DNA of 64,000 nucleotides, from the NCBI GenBank assembly GCA_039566865.1, contig CM076960.1, positions 11,942,501-12,006,500 of the forward strand. Reading direction: 5' to 3'. The position numbers and the translations under genes were made by a program. The stretch comes from Aurelia coerulea (lineage: Eukaryota > Cnidaria > Scyphozoa > Semaeostomeae > Ulmaridae). The notes under the pieces were generated by a model, which had not been told where the DNA came from, did not search any database, and saw only the letters and a list, made by a program, of their open reading frames with translations. Of this stretch, positions 33,424 to 43,480 are shown in pieces. Position 1 is the first letter of the stretch; each line of letters opens with the position of its first letter.

Positions 33424-34136
33424 TCAGGATCTTTGCAGTTCCCAACAGACACGCTTTTTGAAAAAAAGTTCTGTGCTGCACTCCCCTTCAATTTTCTTCA
33501 ACAAATTCTCAAAGTTCTTTCCAATGGTACCCAGAGCCCCAATTATTATTGGTACAATCTTAACTTCCCTCACTTTCCATAACCTCTTGATCTCTCTCTT
33601 CAAGTCTTGATACAACTCAATTTTTCCTTTTCTTTTCTTTCAATTCTTGTATCGAAGGGGCAGGATATGTCAATCAGCAAACACGATGGATCCTTTTTGT
33701 TTTCAAACACGATGTCTGGTCGGTTATGCTCCAGTCGATGATCTGTCTGTATGGGAAAATCCCATAATAACCTAAAGTCTTCTGTCACAATCACACTCTC
33801 TACTTTATGGTTGTACCATCTATCTCCATGGTCTAATCCTAGTTTTTGACATAACTTCCAGTGGACAATTTGAGCTACCTTGTCATGTCTCCAGCCTTTA
33901 TATTGTACTTGTGCTAGCTGTTGACACTCAGAAACAATGTGTGCAATTGTTTCATCCGCTTTTCCACACAGTCTGCATTCTTTTGATACATTTTCGTTGT
34001 AAATTATGTTCTTTACAGAATTTGTTCCCACTGCTTGCTCTTGCGCTGCAAATATAGTGCTCTCTGTTTCTTTCTTTAATCCTGCATGTTTTAACCAATT
34101 CCAGTTCTTATCTTTATCCATCTGCACTGAAAACAC
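33424..34136 (-). pseudogene. LINE G CCHC finger and restriction-like endonuclease
   Basis: The frame at 34136-33600 shows CRLCGKADETIAHIVSEC (CCHC finger), KLCQKLGLDHGDRWYNHK, and the nuclease signature RPDIVFENKKDPSCLLIDIS followed by FDTRIERKEKEKL. After a one-base shift the frame at 33615-33424 continues YQDLKREIKRLWKVREVKI and IIIGALGTIGKNFENLLKKI. Together they form the C-terminal end typical of R4/Dong-like LINEs. The frameshift near 33605 makes it a pseudogene. Confidence 0.8.
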
Positions 34137-34392
34137 TCACAGTTCTTACCAGTGAATCAATCTCATTTTCATCCTTTGCAAATAACTTCAAATCATCCAT
34201 GAAGAGGAGGTGATTTACTTTCGTTTTTCCGTTTTCAAGTTGATATCCAGCCTTACACTTTCTCAGCACCATTGACATTGGTAGAAGACAAATCACAAAA
34301 AGTAGCGGGGACAAGCAGTCCCCTTGGAAGATTCCTCTCTGAATGGTTACTTCTCCTAATTCTTCTTTCCCTGCTGTTATATCGTTTTCCAA
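34114..34392 (-). pseudogene. LINE G reverse transcriptase core with FMDD
   Basis: The segment reads QRGIFQGDCLSPLLFVICL (RT motif 4 region) and then NHLLFMDDLKLFAKDENEID, where FMDD is the catalytic YxDD-type box. Upstream codons (GVAENLKELLLRS) lie up to 34458 in another frame, next to the inserted LINE. It is broken by frameshift and insertion. Confidence 0.8.
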
Positions 34393-34469
34393 CGAGGCAT
34401 GCTTCTTAGTAATAGCTCTTTGAGGTTTTCTGCAACTCCAATCATGTTAAGACATTCTATTATCCACGA

Positions 34470-35486
34470 TGGTGCATTGAGAGGAACAAGCAGGGAACGT
34501 CTTTACTGTGGAATTTGCTTGATGATGAAACAAAAAATTCAGCGTCAATTTCTGAGTTTAAACGCAAATTACTTGCGATGATAAGACCCAATAAGAATTC
34601 AATTTACGGTATAAATGATATTGCTGGGATTAGGCACTTGTCGAAATTGCAACTAAAGTTTAGTGGACTAAATGAGCATAGATTCAGACATAACTTTGAC
34701 TGTCTCAATCCTGTCTGCCGGTGTGGTACTGCTGATGAAGATAGTGAGCATTTCCTCCTGCACTGCCATTTTTTCGAAGAAGCACGAAGAGATCTTCTTG
34801 GTAGCTTATCAGATATTCCTGGGTTAGATATAGTTGGATTGGACACACAATCCTTATGCCATTTAATCTTATTTGGAAATGCAGACCTAACCCTAATTAC
34901 AAATAGGATGATTATAGAAGCAACAATTACTTACATCAAGGCAACGAAGAGATTCAATTGAAGCGTAAACAAAGCAGCAGCATCCCCCCCCCCCAAATAT
35001 CTTTTTTGGGTGATTTTGGTAGTTTTTGTAGAAAATTCTGTCTCTCATTTGATGTTAGGCGATAGACAACTGCAAATTATTATCTTAGGGTGCGGGGTGG
35101 TGGATGGATGTGGTCCTGCTGTGTGGATGGGCGGCTGCTGACCTTAGTTTCATGTATTATCCCGGTGGGGGTGGCACATGTGGCGAGGGGCGGCGGCTGT
35201 TTGTCCGCGCGTGGGGCCCTCTGTTAACTGCCTTGCATCTATTTTCTCCCAAATTATAAATTGTTTGATGTCATTGCCTGACATCAAATGTGAGACAGAC
35301 ATTTACTTTTTCTTTTAGTTTGTTTGTTTCTTTCGTTCAGTATATTGTAATTTTTGAATTGTAAGTGCCTTTCATGGTGGGAACTCCGATGACCTAGTGT
35401 CTATTCCCGTCATGATAGGCACAGTAGATGTACTTGTTTGAGTTTGCATATTTTAATTGATTATATAAAAAGAAAAAGAAAAAAAA
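34470..35486 (+). mobile_element. 5'-truncated jockey-like LINE inserted in LINE G
   Basis: ATTATCCACGA flanks it at 34459-34469 and 35487-35497, an 11-bp duplication. The 3' end is A-rich (AAAAGAAAAAGAAAAAAA). The host LINE continues on both sides on the opposite strand. The 3' untranslated part (34962-35460) contains GT- and GC-rich blocks and no further ORF. Confidence 0.9.
34515..34961 (+). CDS. LINE C-terminal fragment with zinc-knuckle-like motif
   Basis: The frame of about 148 codons is homologous in layout to the end of the LINE ORF at 4747-5855 but belongs to another subfamily. It shows SEFKRKLLAMIRPNKNSIYG, then KFSGLNEHRFRHNFDCLNPV, then CRCGTADEDSEHFLLHC. The start shown is internal; coding sequence continues 5' in another frame (GTSRERLY near 34480), so a frameshift is present. 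Confidence 0.7.
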   Translation: MLDDETKNSASISEFKRKLLAMIRPNKNSIYGINDIAGIRHLSKLQLKFSGLNEHRFRHNFDCLNPVCRCGTADEDSEHFLLHCHFFEEARRDLLGSLSDIPGLDIVGLDTQSLCHLILFGNADLTLITNRMIIEATITYIKATKRFN

Positions 35487-35864
35487 ATTATCCACGAATG
35501 TGGTATCATATCGTAAGCTTTACGATAGTCAATCCATGCGATGGCGAGATTTGTGTCTTCTTTTACAATTCTTGATAATGGTCTTGTCGATAAGTAGCTG
35601 ATCTTTCGTGCCCCTTGTTTTTCTTTTACACCCCTTTTGCTCATCTGGGAAAAACTCTCTCTCTTCCATATACGTGTAAATCTGATCTGCAGCTATCCCT
35701 GTCAATACTTTCCACATAAGTGGTAGACACGATATCGGTCTATAGTTGTCCGCAGCATTACCTTTTCTAATTGTCGGCACAACACCAGTTCTAATTATTT
35801 CATTGAGCTGCTCAGCGATTCTGTTGTGGAGTTCATTCAAGTTCTTGATCCAGAAGCCCTGCAT
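35453..35864 (-). pseudogene. LINE G reverse transcriptase N-terminal part
   Basis: It reads [40 protein letters not shown], and after a frameshift near 35640 [29 protein letters not shown] and AFD-like DYRKAYDMIPH are standard RT motifs. It stops at the insertion site of the LINE at 34470-35486. Confidence 0.8.
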
Positions 35865-35881
35865 TCCATCAGGCCCTGGGG

Positions 35882-36305
35882 GAGGGGGGCTTTGGGGGGT
35901 ACTAGAACCCGCAAACCCGGACCAAAATTAGCAAAAACCCGAAAACCCGCAAGCAACAAATTGGAAACCCGAATTTGCACTTTGGAAAGCAAAATTTCAA
36001 TTTTCGGTAATAATCTTCGACTATTTCCGACATTTTCGTTCTCACTGACACTCTGTGCATCGTTTCAAGCATTCAGAGGCTGGTTTTTCGATCTCAGCTA
36101 ACTAAAAGGGAATTTATGACTTCGAAAACCCGAAAACAGTGGAATTTTTGAAAGAAATCCGGAAACCCGAGCATCAAACTTGGCCAAACCTGCAACCAGT
36201 GGAGCATCTCAAAACCCGAAAACCCGCACGATTTAGACGTAAAACCCGAAACCCGAGGGCTAAAATTGGTCAAACCCGCAACCCGTGAAACCCCAAAGCC
36301 CCCCT
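35882..36305. mobile_element. AACCCG-rich inverted-repeat element in LINE G
   Basis: The ends are GAGGGGGGCTTTGGGG and CCCCAAAGCCCCCCT, inverted. CCTGGGG flanks both sides (35875-35881 and 36306-36312). Removing it restores the LINE codons [14 protein letters not shown]. The interior is rich in AAACCCGCAA/AAACCCGAAA units. It encodes no recognised protein. Confidence 0.75.
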
Positions 36306-36444
36306 CCTGGGGCCTTCCAGTTCGGAATCTTCTTTAACTGTTCCTTAACCTTTCCTTCTTCAATTTCTATGTCTTCTTGCTTATGGTTCAATTCTGTCAT
36401 CTCCTCTTTGATTTCCTTCAGCCATTCTGCCTGAGTGTTGTGCT

Positions 36445-36918
36445 CTACTGGGTTTTCCCATATTGAGCTCCAGAATGCTTCAAATCTGCATCTGGGATCA
36501 GACTTTCACTTCGATCTTTTCCATCTAATTCCTGACATAACCGTCCTTGATCTACTTCAAATAGTCTATTTTGACGCTGCTGTTCGTTTCTGGCTTCATA
36601 TCTCTTAACCTTCGCCGCTTTCGCCACTACCCTTTGCTTCAATTCCTCTATCACTACGCTAAGACCTTTTTCTTTAATCCTGTACTTATTATAGATATAG
36701 TCCATTCCTCTATTGCGAAGCATTTCACTGTTCTGTCTCCTCTCAAGTTTACTAATAACTGCTCTCAATTCCCTGATATCATTGTTGATACGTCTCTTCC
36801 ACCAAGGATCTTTCTTTGGTCTTTGCTCTCTTTCCTTCAAGCCCATTTTATGGGCTACATACCATATCAATGTAAACCTAACCGATATAACCTCTGCGTA
36901 GCCATTATATCTAACCAA
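36445..36918 (-). pseudogene. LINE G N-terminal region
   Basis: A basic, probably coiled-coil segment: KKDPWWKRRINNDIRELRAV, KEKGLSVVIEELKQRVVAKA, then NEQQRQNRLFEVDQGRLCQE. This matches the region before the RT in R4/Dong-like LINEs of cnidarians as I know them. Its first codons come from the terminal-segment repeat also present at 37113-37340, so the 5' junction is a recombination or duplication scar. Confidence 0.65.
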
Positions 36919-37049
36919 TCATGTGTTATTTCCCCTTTTCAAATCGCTGTACATATTCAAATCTTTCTTATAACCGTTACATTACAGCCCTGAAGAAGTC
37001 CTGCATGCAAAATAATACTTGACTTGTTCTTGCAAGGCTGGTATGTACA

Positions 37050-37110
<61 letters not shown>
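37050..37110. repeat. (ATT)n tract at the 5' edge of LINE G
   Basis: About 20 ATT units separate two copies of the terminal segment (36857-37020 and 37113-37340). Confidence 0.95.
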
Positions 37111-37112
37111 GC

Positions 37113-37340
37113 ATCCGTTGTAAACCTAACCGATATAACCTCTGCGTAGCCATTATATCTAACCAATCATGTGTTATTTCCCCTTTTCAAATCGCTGTAC
37201 ATATTCAAATCTTTCTTATAACCGTTACATTACAGCCCTGAAGAAGTCCTGCATGGCAGGACGAAATATTGGCATAAAATTTATTCAACCATTTGCTGTT
37301 GTTTTTTTGCTGTATTGCGGTGTTTCTGCCTTTAAACTTA
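37113..37340 (+). repeat. Right inverted terminal segment with hammerhead-like core
   Basis: It ends TTTCTGCCTTTAAACTTA at the target duplication. On the plus strand CTGAAGA (37238-37244), stem GTCCTGC (37246-37252), loop ATG, stem GCAGGAC (37256-37262) and GAAA (37263-37266) form a hammerhead-like core. One extra A separates CTGAAGA from the stem. A third, truncated copy is at 36999-37013. Confidence 0.75.
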
Positions 37341-37351
37341 TTAATAACATA

Positions 37352-37528
37352 ACTCGTACTCAAAATAATGTCCAAACAGTTGCTATAACTGTACAGTGTC
37401 AAAATATTTTTGTGCGATAGGAAGATTAAAACTGCAAATACAAAAGCTTCTTAGCTTTTGTTTCTTAACTTTCGAAAATGTGAGCCTACCGTTTCTTATA
37501 AGCGGTTTCTTATAAAAAAAATACGTGC
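37352..37528. mobile_element. Family C copy 5, right half
   Basis: ACTCGTACTCAAAATAATGT through CCTACCGTTTCTTATAAGCG to the end AAAAAAATACGTG matches the right part of copy 3 (11862-12063). Confidence 0.9.
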
Positions 37529-37539
37529 ACGCCTATTTT

Positions 37540-39080
37540 CTGTAAGATGATAAAACTTTGATCCACTCCAGTATTCAGGATATTAATATTTTGTTGATAT
37601 TAGAGCCCCTGAGAGCTCAACTCCTTGAAACGAGTTTCTTGCCAAGCAAGTAGCCCCGAATAAGTAAAATTAAGAATACTGGAGTATATTTTCTCATTTT
37701 TCACTTGATCTTCTTTTGCTCAAGATCCCTCGAATGATCTAGGATCTTGGCATGGCATAACTTCATAAAATTTGAGATCCCCCGCCGATGGAATGTTTCC
37801 TCTTGTAGAAACTCATAGAGAATTTTTTACTCGGTGTGTACCCAGATAATATGAATTTTTAAGAAACTTTCGATAGTGTGTCAAAGTTTTATTATCTTAC
37901 AGAAAATATGTGCATGCTTCCATGAGTCTACAAAGTGCCATACAAATGTTCACCTTTGCTGGTTGCTGATGTGTCGTTTGGCCATAAAGGGGTGAGTTTC
38001 TGATGACCTCGAATGCAAGTCGTCGAAAGATGGATATTTTTCTATCGATATAGCCATTTCTTGTGCCAAAAGCAAGGGACACGATTGAGGAATTTATACA
38101 AGATTTTGGTAAATGTAAATGTAATTGCCAATTGCCATTCCTATGATCCCACAACGATGAGAGCAGAGTTGGATAAAGGATTGGGAGCAATGGTTTGGTT
38201 ATCGAAGAGGAAATCACGAAATCGTTCGTCCTGGCCACGTTGGATGTTACAGCTCTTGCCATTCTTGAGCGTGGCAAAGTCATACATTTGTTATTGATTG
38301 AAAGTTGAGTTGAATTGTATGTTTTTTTTGACGATGGCTGGCATAGTTTTCGCACTCCTTTCGTTGACAATGTTGTTGTAAGAGGAAGATGTGAACGATT
38401 TGCTGGAGGTGAAACTGAGAATCTGGCAGTTGACTGCGGTAGAAAAAGTGGACTTTACTATCAAACCCAGTTAAAGTACGTTTAGCAATTGTGTTACTTC
38501 ACATTTTCAGTTTGTGGTCCTCTTCTTGCAAGATAGAAACGTAAGTACCTGTGAATTCGTCTCTAATTTGTAACCACGGTGCGGTGTTTTGTTACGGCTG
38601 TAAGGTGAACTTTTCCTGTTGTTCATCCTACCCCTCAGCATTAAGTCTTGAATATATCTGGATGTATTTATGTTAGCTTCAACAAGAAAAAAGATCCAGA
38701 TATTGCTCTAAATTTGTCACCTTTCGAAGAAGTTTTAAAGATACAGAATACAGAGAATAAGACCTTCGCAGCAAAGTATTAATTCTCCATGTGCATATGT
38801 TTCAGCCATTACTGAGATCCTTGCTATAGCAAGCCACAGTGAGGTCAGTAAGGTCAAATTCAAAACTTTGGCATTTCTCCAAATTTTGAAAACATTTGTA
38901 GCGACGATGATTAACTGTGTATTACAGTATTGGGAACAGGTCTGTGAAGAAATTTTTTTGAAAATCTTCATGCTCCTGTCGATTTATATTCTGGTGAAGG
39001 GTGGTAAAATCGTCCAACAGCGACCCAAATCCAAAAAAGTGGCCTAAAATCTGATATTTCAAATTTTCCGGTTGGCTGTT
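37540..39080. other. No recognised gene
   Basis: A minus-strand frame of 157 codons (37897-38370, containing SRMARAVTSNVARTNDF and FRRLAFEVIRNSPLY) is the longest. It has no recognised domain and overlaps another frame on the plus strand. It might be a decayed gene fragment. The remainder is AT-rich without visible structure. Confidence 0.35.
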
Positions 39081-39884
39081 TAGACCAGGCGTGGATGGGG
39101 GGTAATCGTCACCCGAGGAGGGAATTTATGAGAGTGTGTGTATTTGGTCAATTTCAGGGCGCTGATTCCAAAAATCGATGTTATACGGAGAAATTCGGTC
39201 CCATTCAGCTTCTATTTCATATTAAAGCCTCGTTTTCGGGGAAAATGACTTCCTCGGGTAGATATTCCAAAGTAAACAATTTTGGTCAATTTCGGGGCAC
39301 TGATTCCAAAAAAAGATGTTATATGGAGAAATTTGGTCCCGTTCAGCCTCGATTCCACGTTAAATCCTCGTTTTCAGGAAAATGACTTTCTCCGTTAGAT
39401 CTTCCAAAGAATACAATTGTGGTCAATTTAGGGCGCTAATTCCAAAAATCGATGTTAGACGGAAGAATTCAATTATTGTGAGCCTCTTTTTCTTTTAAAG
39501 TCTCCTTTTCACGAAAAAGCATATCATAGATGATGAAAGCTGGAGGCACGTCTAACAGAGAATCAACCAGAAGAGCAGTTTTTAGCCCAATTCGAAAGTT
39601 GAAAGGGAAAACATCAAAATTAAGATGGCAAAATCAAGGAGCTGTCGTTTTAAAGAGACATTTTTCGAAAGTTTTGCTCGCGTATTCAAACAGGCAAAAT
39701 GCAGGCGTAAGTATAGACAAAATATGATGTTATCCTCCTGCCCCAGTTTCATTACCTCTTTGCACTGCTTTGCACCTTAAGGAAGACAGTGAAAAGCAAA
39801 TTATTTGATGCAGCTAGACTATGTCTGATTTGAAGGACTAAGCAATGCTGACCTGCCTCCCGCGATTGAGATGAAGCACTTTTC

Positions 39885-41472
39885 TTGGATCTGGCAGCTG
39901 TAATTAAAATCGTTGTCAGCAATGTTGGCACAATTGGTACAAAACCTCACAGCAAAAATGATATCTATGATACCAAAGCATTATACCAACGTATACATAG
40001 CCTGCGATACATATCAATAAAACAGCACCATATGAGGAAAGCTCCAAGCAAGAGGTATCATATCAGCGAACGCTACGTTTTGCTAAGTCCTGATATGAAA
40101 GTTCCTTCAGACTTCACCAAGTTCCTGAAAGATGGCGACAACAAAGAGATGCTGTTCGACTTGATTCAAAAAGCAATTGAAGATTCCAAAGAAGCACTAG
40201 ATGGAAGGACAGTCTTCTTTTCAAACAGAAGGCAGTGCACCAAGATAAGCCGACATGAAACAAAGATCTTGTCAGAAGTAGCAAGTAACCACAAAGAGGA
40301 AGACACCAAGTTATTGGCACTTGTTCGAACAGCTTGTTTGTTACCCAGTGACACAGCAATGGTTAGCTCACCTTCTGGTGATATCGACATCATCACCTTC
40401 TTTTCTCGTGCAATTTTCAGTTATCGAAAATGGAGTTGCAAGGAGCAGAAAGATAATCGATGTTAAGTCTTCGACCTTGTCCCTCTTCAAGACAAGAGCT
40501 CTTGCAGGATTACACAATTTCTCTGAAAATGATTATGTTTCGGCAGTTGTTTGGAGGGGCAAGGAGGCGTGTTGGAGGCGCGATGTTAAAGCGCCAGGAC
40601 AATTTTAATAAGAATATGACACCAAGCTCATCCATGATTTCGCTGAGAAAAGGGTATATTTGAAGCAGAATTCTAGGACCTAGAGTCTCAGATAAAACGG
40701 GATATTTTTCATTAGAAATGTCCCAACTCAAAAACAGTTGAATGCTGGTGGGATCGGGACCCTAGAATAAAAGTCCATTTTACCTGGCCCAAGTTTGATA
40801 CCCCAAGTTTTACGGGTTTCTACTGTTTCCAACAAAGAGATATCAGTAAAGTAAATTGTAATAAGTGCAAAAATCCCAAACCTTTCTCTCAGTACCAGTT
40901 TCTTTACTGTACAGATTCCTTTTGGGCTCAGTGATACTTCTTTAAAGGGGGGTTACCATCAACATTTTCCATGATAAGGAGTATTTTCGCCAACTAGCAA
41001 GTTAGAGGAAAGAGTATCCTATAAAAAATCGCACCCACCGGGTCAAGACTTCATCGATGCTCTTGAAGAGCTTGGTAGATACCTACATCAAGAAACATCC
41101 GTTATCGAATGCCTTGAAAGGTTCACCTGCTTCCTCTATGGATTTCCAAGGCTGCAATCAATCAATGAAGGCCGCGCAAAGGTTTCCTGGAAGTCTTTCA
41201 AAAGGAAGACCAAAGTTGCACATCTAAGCTTGTTGCCTCCCTTTTCAGCTTGTCTTCCTTTGCATATCAAACGAGCAAATTACGTTGCTTACATATACAG
41301 ACAAGCAGGTCAAATGCAGCTTGATTTGGAAAGTCCGACCAGGCATGGCTGGAATGCAGAAGGATCAGTTGTTTGGCAGGACACTATGTATCCTGATTGT
41401 GTGGCAGAGTTGCTCTCGAATGCAGACAGCGAAGACATACATCCGAAAGTGAATCAGATGATGAGTTGTTGA
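39885..41472 (+). pseudogene. Broken transposon-associated nuclease-like gene
   Basis: Segment 1 (39885-40420) reads LFDLIQKAIEDSKEALDGRT, then NHKEEDTKLLALVRTACLLP and SSPSGDIDI. Segment 2, in the next frame (to about 40597), reads IIDVKSSTLSLFKTRALAGL and HNFSENDYVSAVVWRGKEAC. Segment 3 (41045-41472) reads DFIDALEELGRYLHQETSVI, SLLPPFSACLPLHIKRANYV and HGWNAEGSVVW. The order EEDTK, SPSGDIDI, G.HxFxxNDYVS, LLPP...L..HI.RANY is that of a multi-copy protein family common in cnidarian genomes and usually linked to transposons; a PIN/FEN-type nuclease fold is my inference. A frameshift near 40420 and a repeat insertion (40600-41040) break it. Confidence 0.65.
40600..41040. repeat. Dispersed repeat H inside the cargo gene
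   Basis: It is similar to 28470-28880: CATTTTACCTGGCCCAAGTTT, AAAAATCCCAAACCTTTCTC, TTTAAAGGGGGGTTACC, and it ends GCACCCACCGGG. It separates segments 2 and 3 of the gene. Exact ends and duplication were not resolved. Confidence 0.75.
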
Positions 41473-41544
41473 TGAGATTGAGGACATTGCTACATTCTGA
41501 GGTTTATCAGACGATGCTAGCATAGAGCAAGAACGACTCAAAGT

Positions 41545-42190
41545 TTTTAGCAAATAGCTAGATAAAATTGGCAAAAAACCATCCAAATACCTGCTTGATA
41601 TCATTAATTTGTAGTTTCATATGGTTTCGCATGGATATTTGTGGTTTCTAATTAATTAACTTATTAAATAATGAGAATTTGATTCAATGCAAAATTGTTA
41701 GCTCAATAATTATGATTTAAAACCATTAATTTCGCATATTATTGGTGAAATCAAGTACCTTCATCGATATTTGAGGTAATTCCATCAGTTTTGCATGAAA
41801 AATTACTCATTCATTAGGAATATGACGTCATAAAGATTGATGACGTCATAGAAATAATAAACTACTGCTGTCAGCAAATATGAATAAATTATATATCAAA
41901 TGAAAGTACTCATAGAGACGAATCGAATGGTATACATATTGTTGAGATTTAATAACAAAGGAAGAAATTAGAGCTGTTTTAAAGAATTTCTTTGTGACCA
42001 CCCTCCAAATATGGGCATGTGGTGGTCACGTGGTCAAACAATAGGTACTGAAATTTCTATTTTCTGATTGCCAACTAAATTTTAGGAAAATTCAAGGGGT
42101 TTCGGCATTGTAGGTGGCATCGTTTGGGAGCTATTAAAAAAAATCCGATAGGGGGGGCGAAAAACGCCCCCCGCCTCCGGTTAAAATAGG
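41545..42190. repeat. Repeat family I, copy 1
   Basis: It shares more than 370 bp with 44260-44630 in inverted orientation, from AGCTAGATAAAATTGGCAAA through GCATATTATTGGTGAAATCA to AATGAAAGTACT. It carries TGACGTCA twice and ends in GGGGCGAAAAACGCCCC. It lies inside the 39081-42664 element. Confidence 0.8.
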
Positions 42191-42689
42191 GTTAAAAATT
42201 GTTTACGCTTTCAAGCAGATAAAACTTTCATCAAAACGAAGCTTTAGCATGGTAAAGAGGCTCACAGAGACCGAATTTCTCCTTATAAGATTGATTTTCT
42301 GAATCAACTTCCAAGAATTGACCAAATTCCTCTGCTTTGAAATATCTGATCAAAATATATTTTTTGCGTGAAAACGAGGCTTTAGCATGAAAAAGAGGCT
42401 CACAACAATCAAATTTTTCCGTCTAACATAGATTTTTAGAATCAGCACCCTAAAATTGACCAAAATAGTATAATTTGGAATATCTAAGTGAGAAAGTCAT
42501 TTTTCCTGAAAACGAGGCTTTAACATGAAATAGAGGCTGAATGGGACAGAATTTCTCCGTATAACATCGATTTTTGGAATCAGCGCCTCAAAATTGACCA
42601 TAATCACGCAATCTCATAAATTCCCTCCTCGGGTGACGATTACCCCCCATCCACGCCTGGTCTAGTTGGTTCTATTTGATTTGTTTAGG

Positions 42690-43060
42690 GCGTGTCACGT
42701 GTCAATTTTGTTAGCCAGTAAGGATTTAGTGCCTATCTTGTGTCTTAGTAACCACAGTGTCAAAGCACCATAATCCTCATTATCTTGCAGTTCAGTTGAA
42801 ATTTGATCAAAGAGATAAAGTCGTGAAGTCGTCGGCACAGAATTTGGCGTAATTTCTATATGTAATGATATTAGGCCCTTTATTCCGATATCCACCTTTA
42901 AGAACTGTAATAATCATGGTATGGAAGTTCGACTGTCCTGCATGTACCGCTACTGCATTATGAAAACTTCTTTTTCTGTTTGTCAGAATCAGATCAGTGC
43001 ATCTAGGGTTGTCAGACCTAAAGCAGGTTGGAATCTTGACCAGACTCGACACATTGTAGC
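42690..43060 (-). pseudogene. LINE endonuclease (EEP) C-terminal fragment
   Basis: The minus strand reads SLVKIPTCFRSDNPRCTDLI, then SNFHTMIITVLKGGYRNKGP and ITYRNYAKFCADDF. This is the last part of an APE-type LINE endonuclease (TSLVK..TCF......CIDLILT, then SDFH..) and the linker towards RT. A stop breaks it near 42810. RT does not follow. Confidence 0.75.
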
Positions 43061-43189
43061 ATTCACTGAAAGATCCATGATTTCAGAGTATAGAACCAGA
43101 AATCATGGAGATCTGCAAATTCCCAAAGTTAGGTTAGAGTATGCAAAGCGAAGTTTCTACTTCTCTGGTGTCAAAAATTGAAATGATCC

Positions 43190-43480
43190 CTGCGGAGGGG
43201 GGTGTACTTGACCAGGATTTGGTCGGGGACGTGCCATTGAAGCTTCAAGAACATACCCGTTCCTTGTACCAATTTTCCGAAAAAGTATACCCGACCTCAT
43301 ACCAATTTTCCGAAAAAGTACACCCGACCTTATACCAATTTTTCGAAAATGTATACCCGATCTTATACTTATACCAAAATCGCGAAAATCGATACCGTTC
43401 CTTATAACAAAATTGCAAAAATCGATACCCTTTCCGATGGCACGTCCCCGTACCCAAAATATGTGTAGTGCCCCCCCCCC
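43190..43480. repeat. Minisatellite element with inverted ends
   Basis: Units of about 33 bp with TACCAATTTTCCGAAAAAGT and ATACCCGACCT lie between GGGGACGTGCCAT (near 43220-43240) and ATGGCACGTCCCC (43437-43450). G and C runs lie outside. The plan is the same as at 2611-2940. Confidence 0.75.

Larger units (their letters stand above)
33337..37049 (-). mobile_element. LINE G (R4/Dong-like), nested insertions inside
   Basis: On the minus strand the order is: N-terminal region (36918-36445), RT start with [11 protein letters not shown] (35864), RT core with FMDD (34392-34114), CCHC finger and restriction-like endonuclease (34136-33600) and a C-terminal tail (to 33424). (ATT)n tracts border both ends (33281-33336, 37050-37110). 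A 424-bp repeat element (35882-36305) and a second LINE (34470-35486) interrupt it, each with a readable duplication. Frameshifts separate the remaining pieces, so it is inactive. Confidence 0.8.
16081..37340. mobile_element. 21.26-kb insertion with 11-bp target duplication and inverted ends
   Basis: Direct copies of TTAATAACATA flank the segment (16070-16080 and 37341-37351). Copy 3 of family C (11673-12063) shows the uninterrupted arrangement. Both ends carry related sequence in opposite orientation: AAGTTTAAAGGCAGAAACAC, AACGGTTATAAGAAAGATTT and GATTGGTTAGATAT on the left, with their complements on the right. The left side has about 73 extra bases outside the shared part. The content is repeats and LINE fragments, without recognised Polinton genes. 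It could be one large composite mobile unit or several events starting from one retroelement insertion. Confidence 0.6.
39081..42664. mobile_element. 3.6-kb element with long terminal inverted repeats and cargo gene
   Basis: The ends TAGACCAGGCGTGGATGGGG and CCCCATCCACGCCTGGTCTA are inverted and the match continues for more than 50 bp (GGGAATTTATGAGA / TCTCATAAATTCCC). Subterminal tandem blocks of about 140 bp with GATTCCAAAAATCGATGTTA lie inside the left end (39140-39500) and inverted inside the right end (42230-42600). A target duplication is uncertain: GTTGGCTGTT versus GTTGGTTCTA. A broken gene lies between (39885-41472). Confidence 0.8.

Noticed and set aside
35882..36305. Internal telomere repeat
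   Set aside because: Units are AAACCCGCAA/AAACCCGAAA-like, irregular, and enclosed by inverted ends with a target duplication.
16081..37340. Polinton/Maverick virus-like element
   Set aside because: Size and inverted ends would fit, but the duplication is 11 bp instead of 6 and no polymerase, integrase, ATPase or capsid gene is visible.
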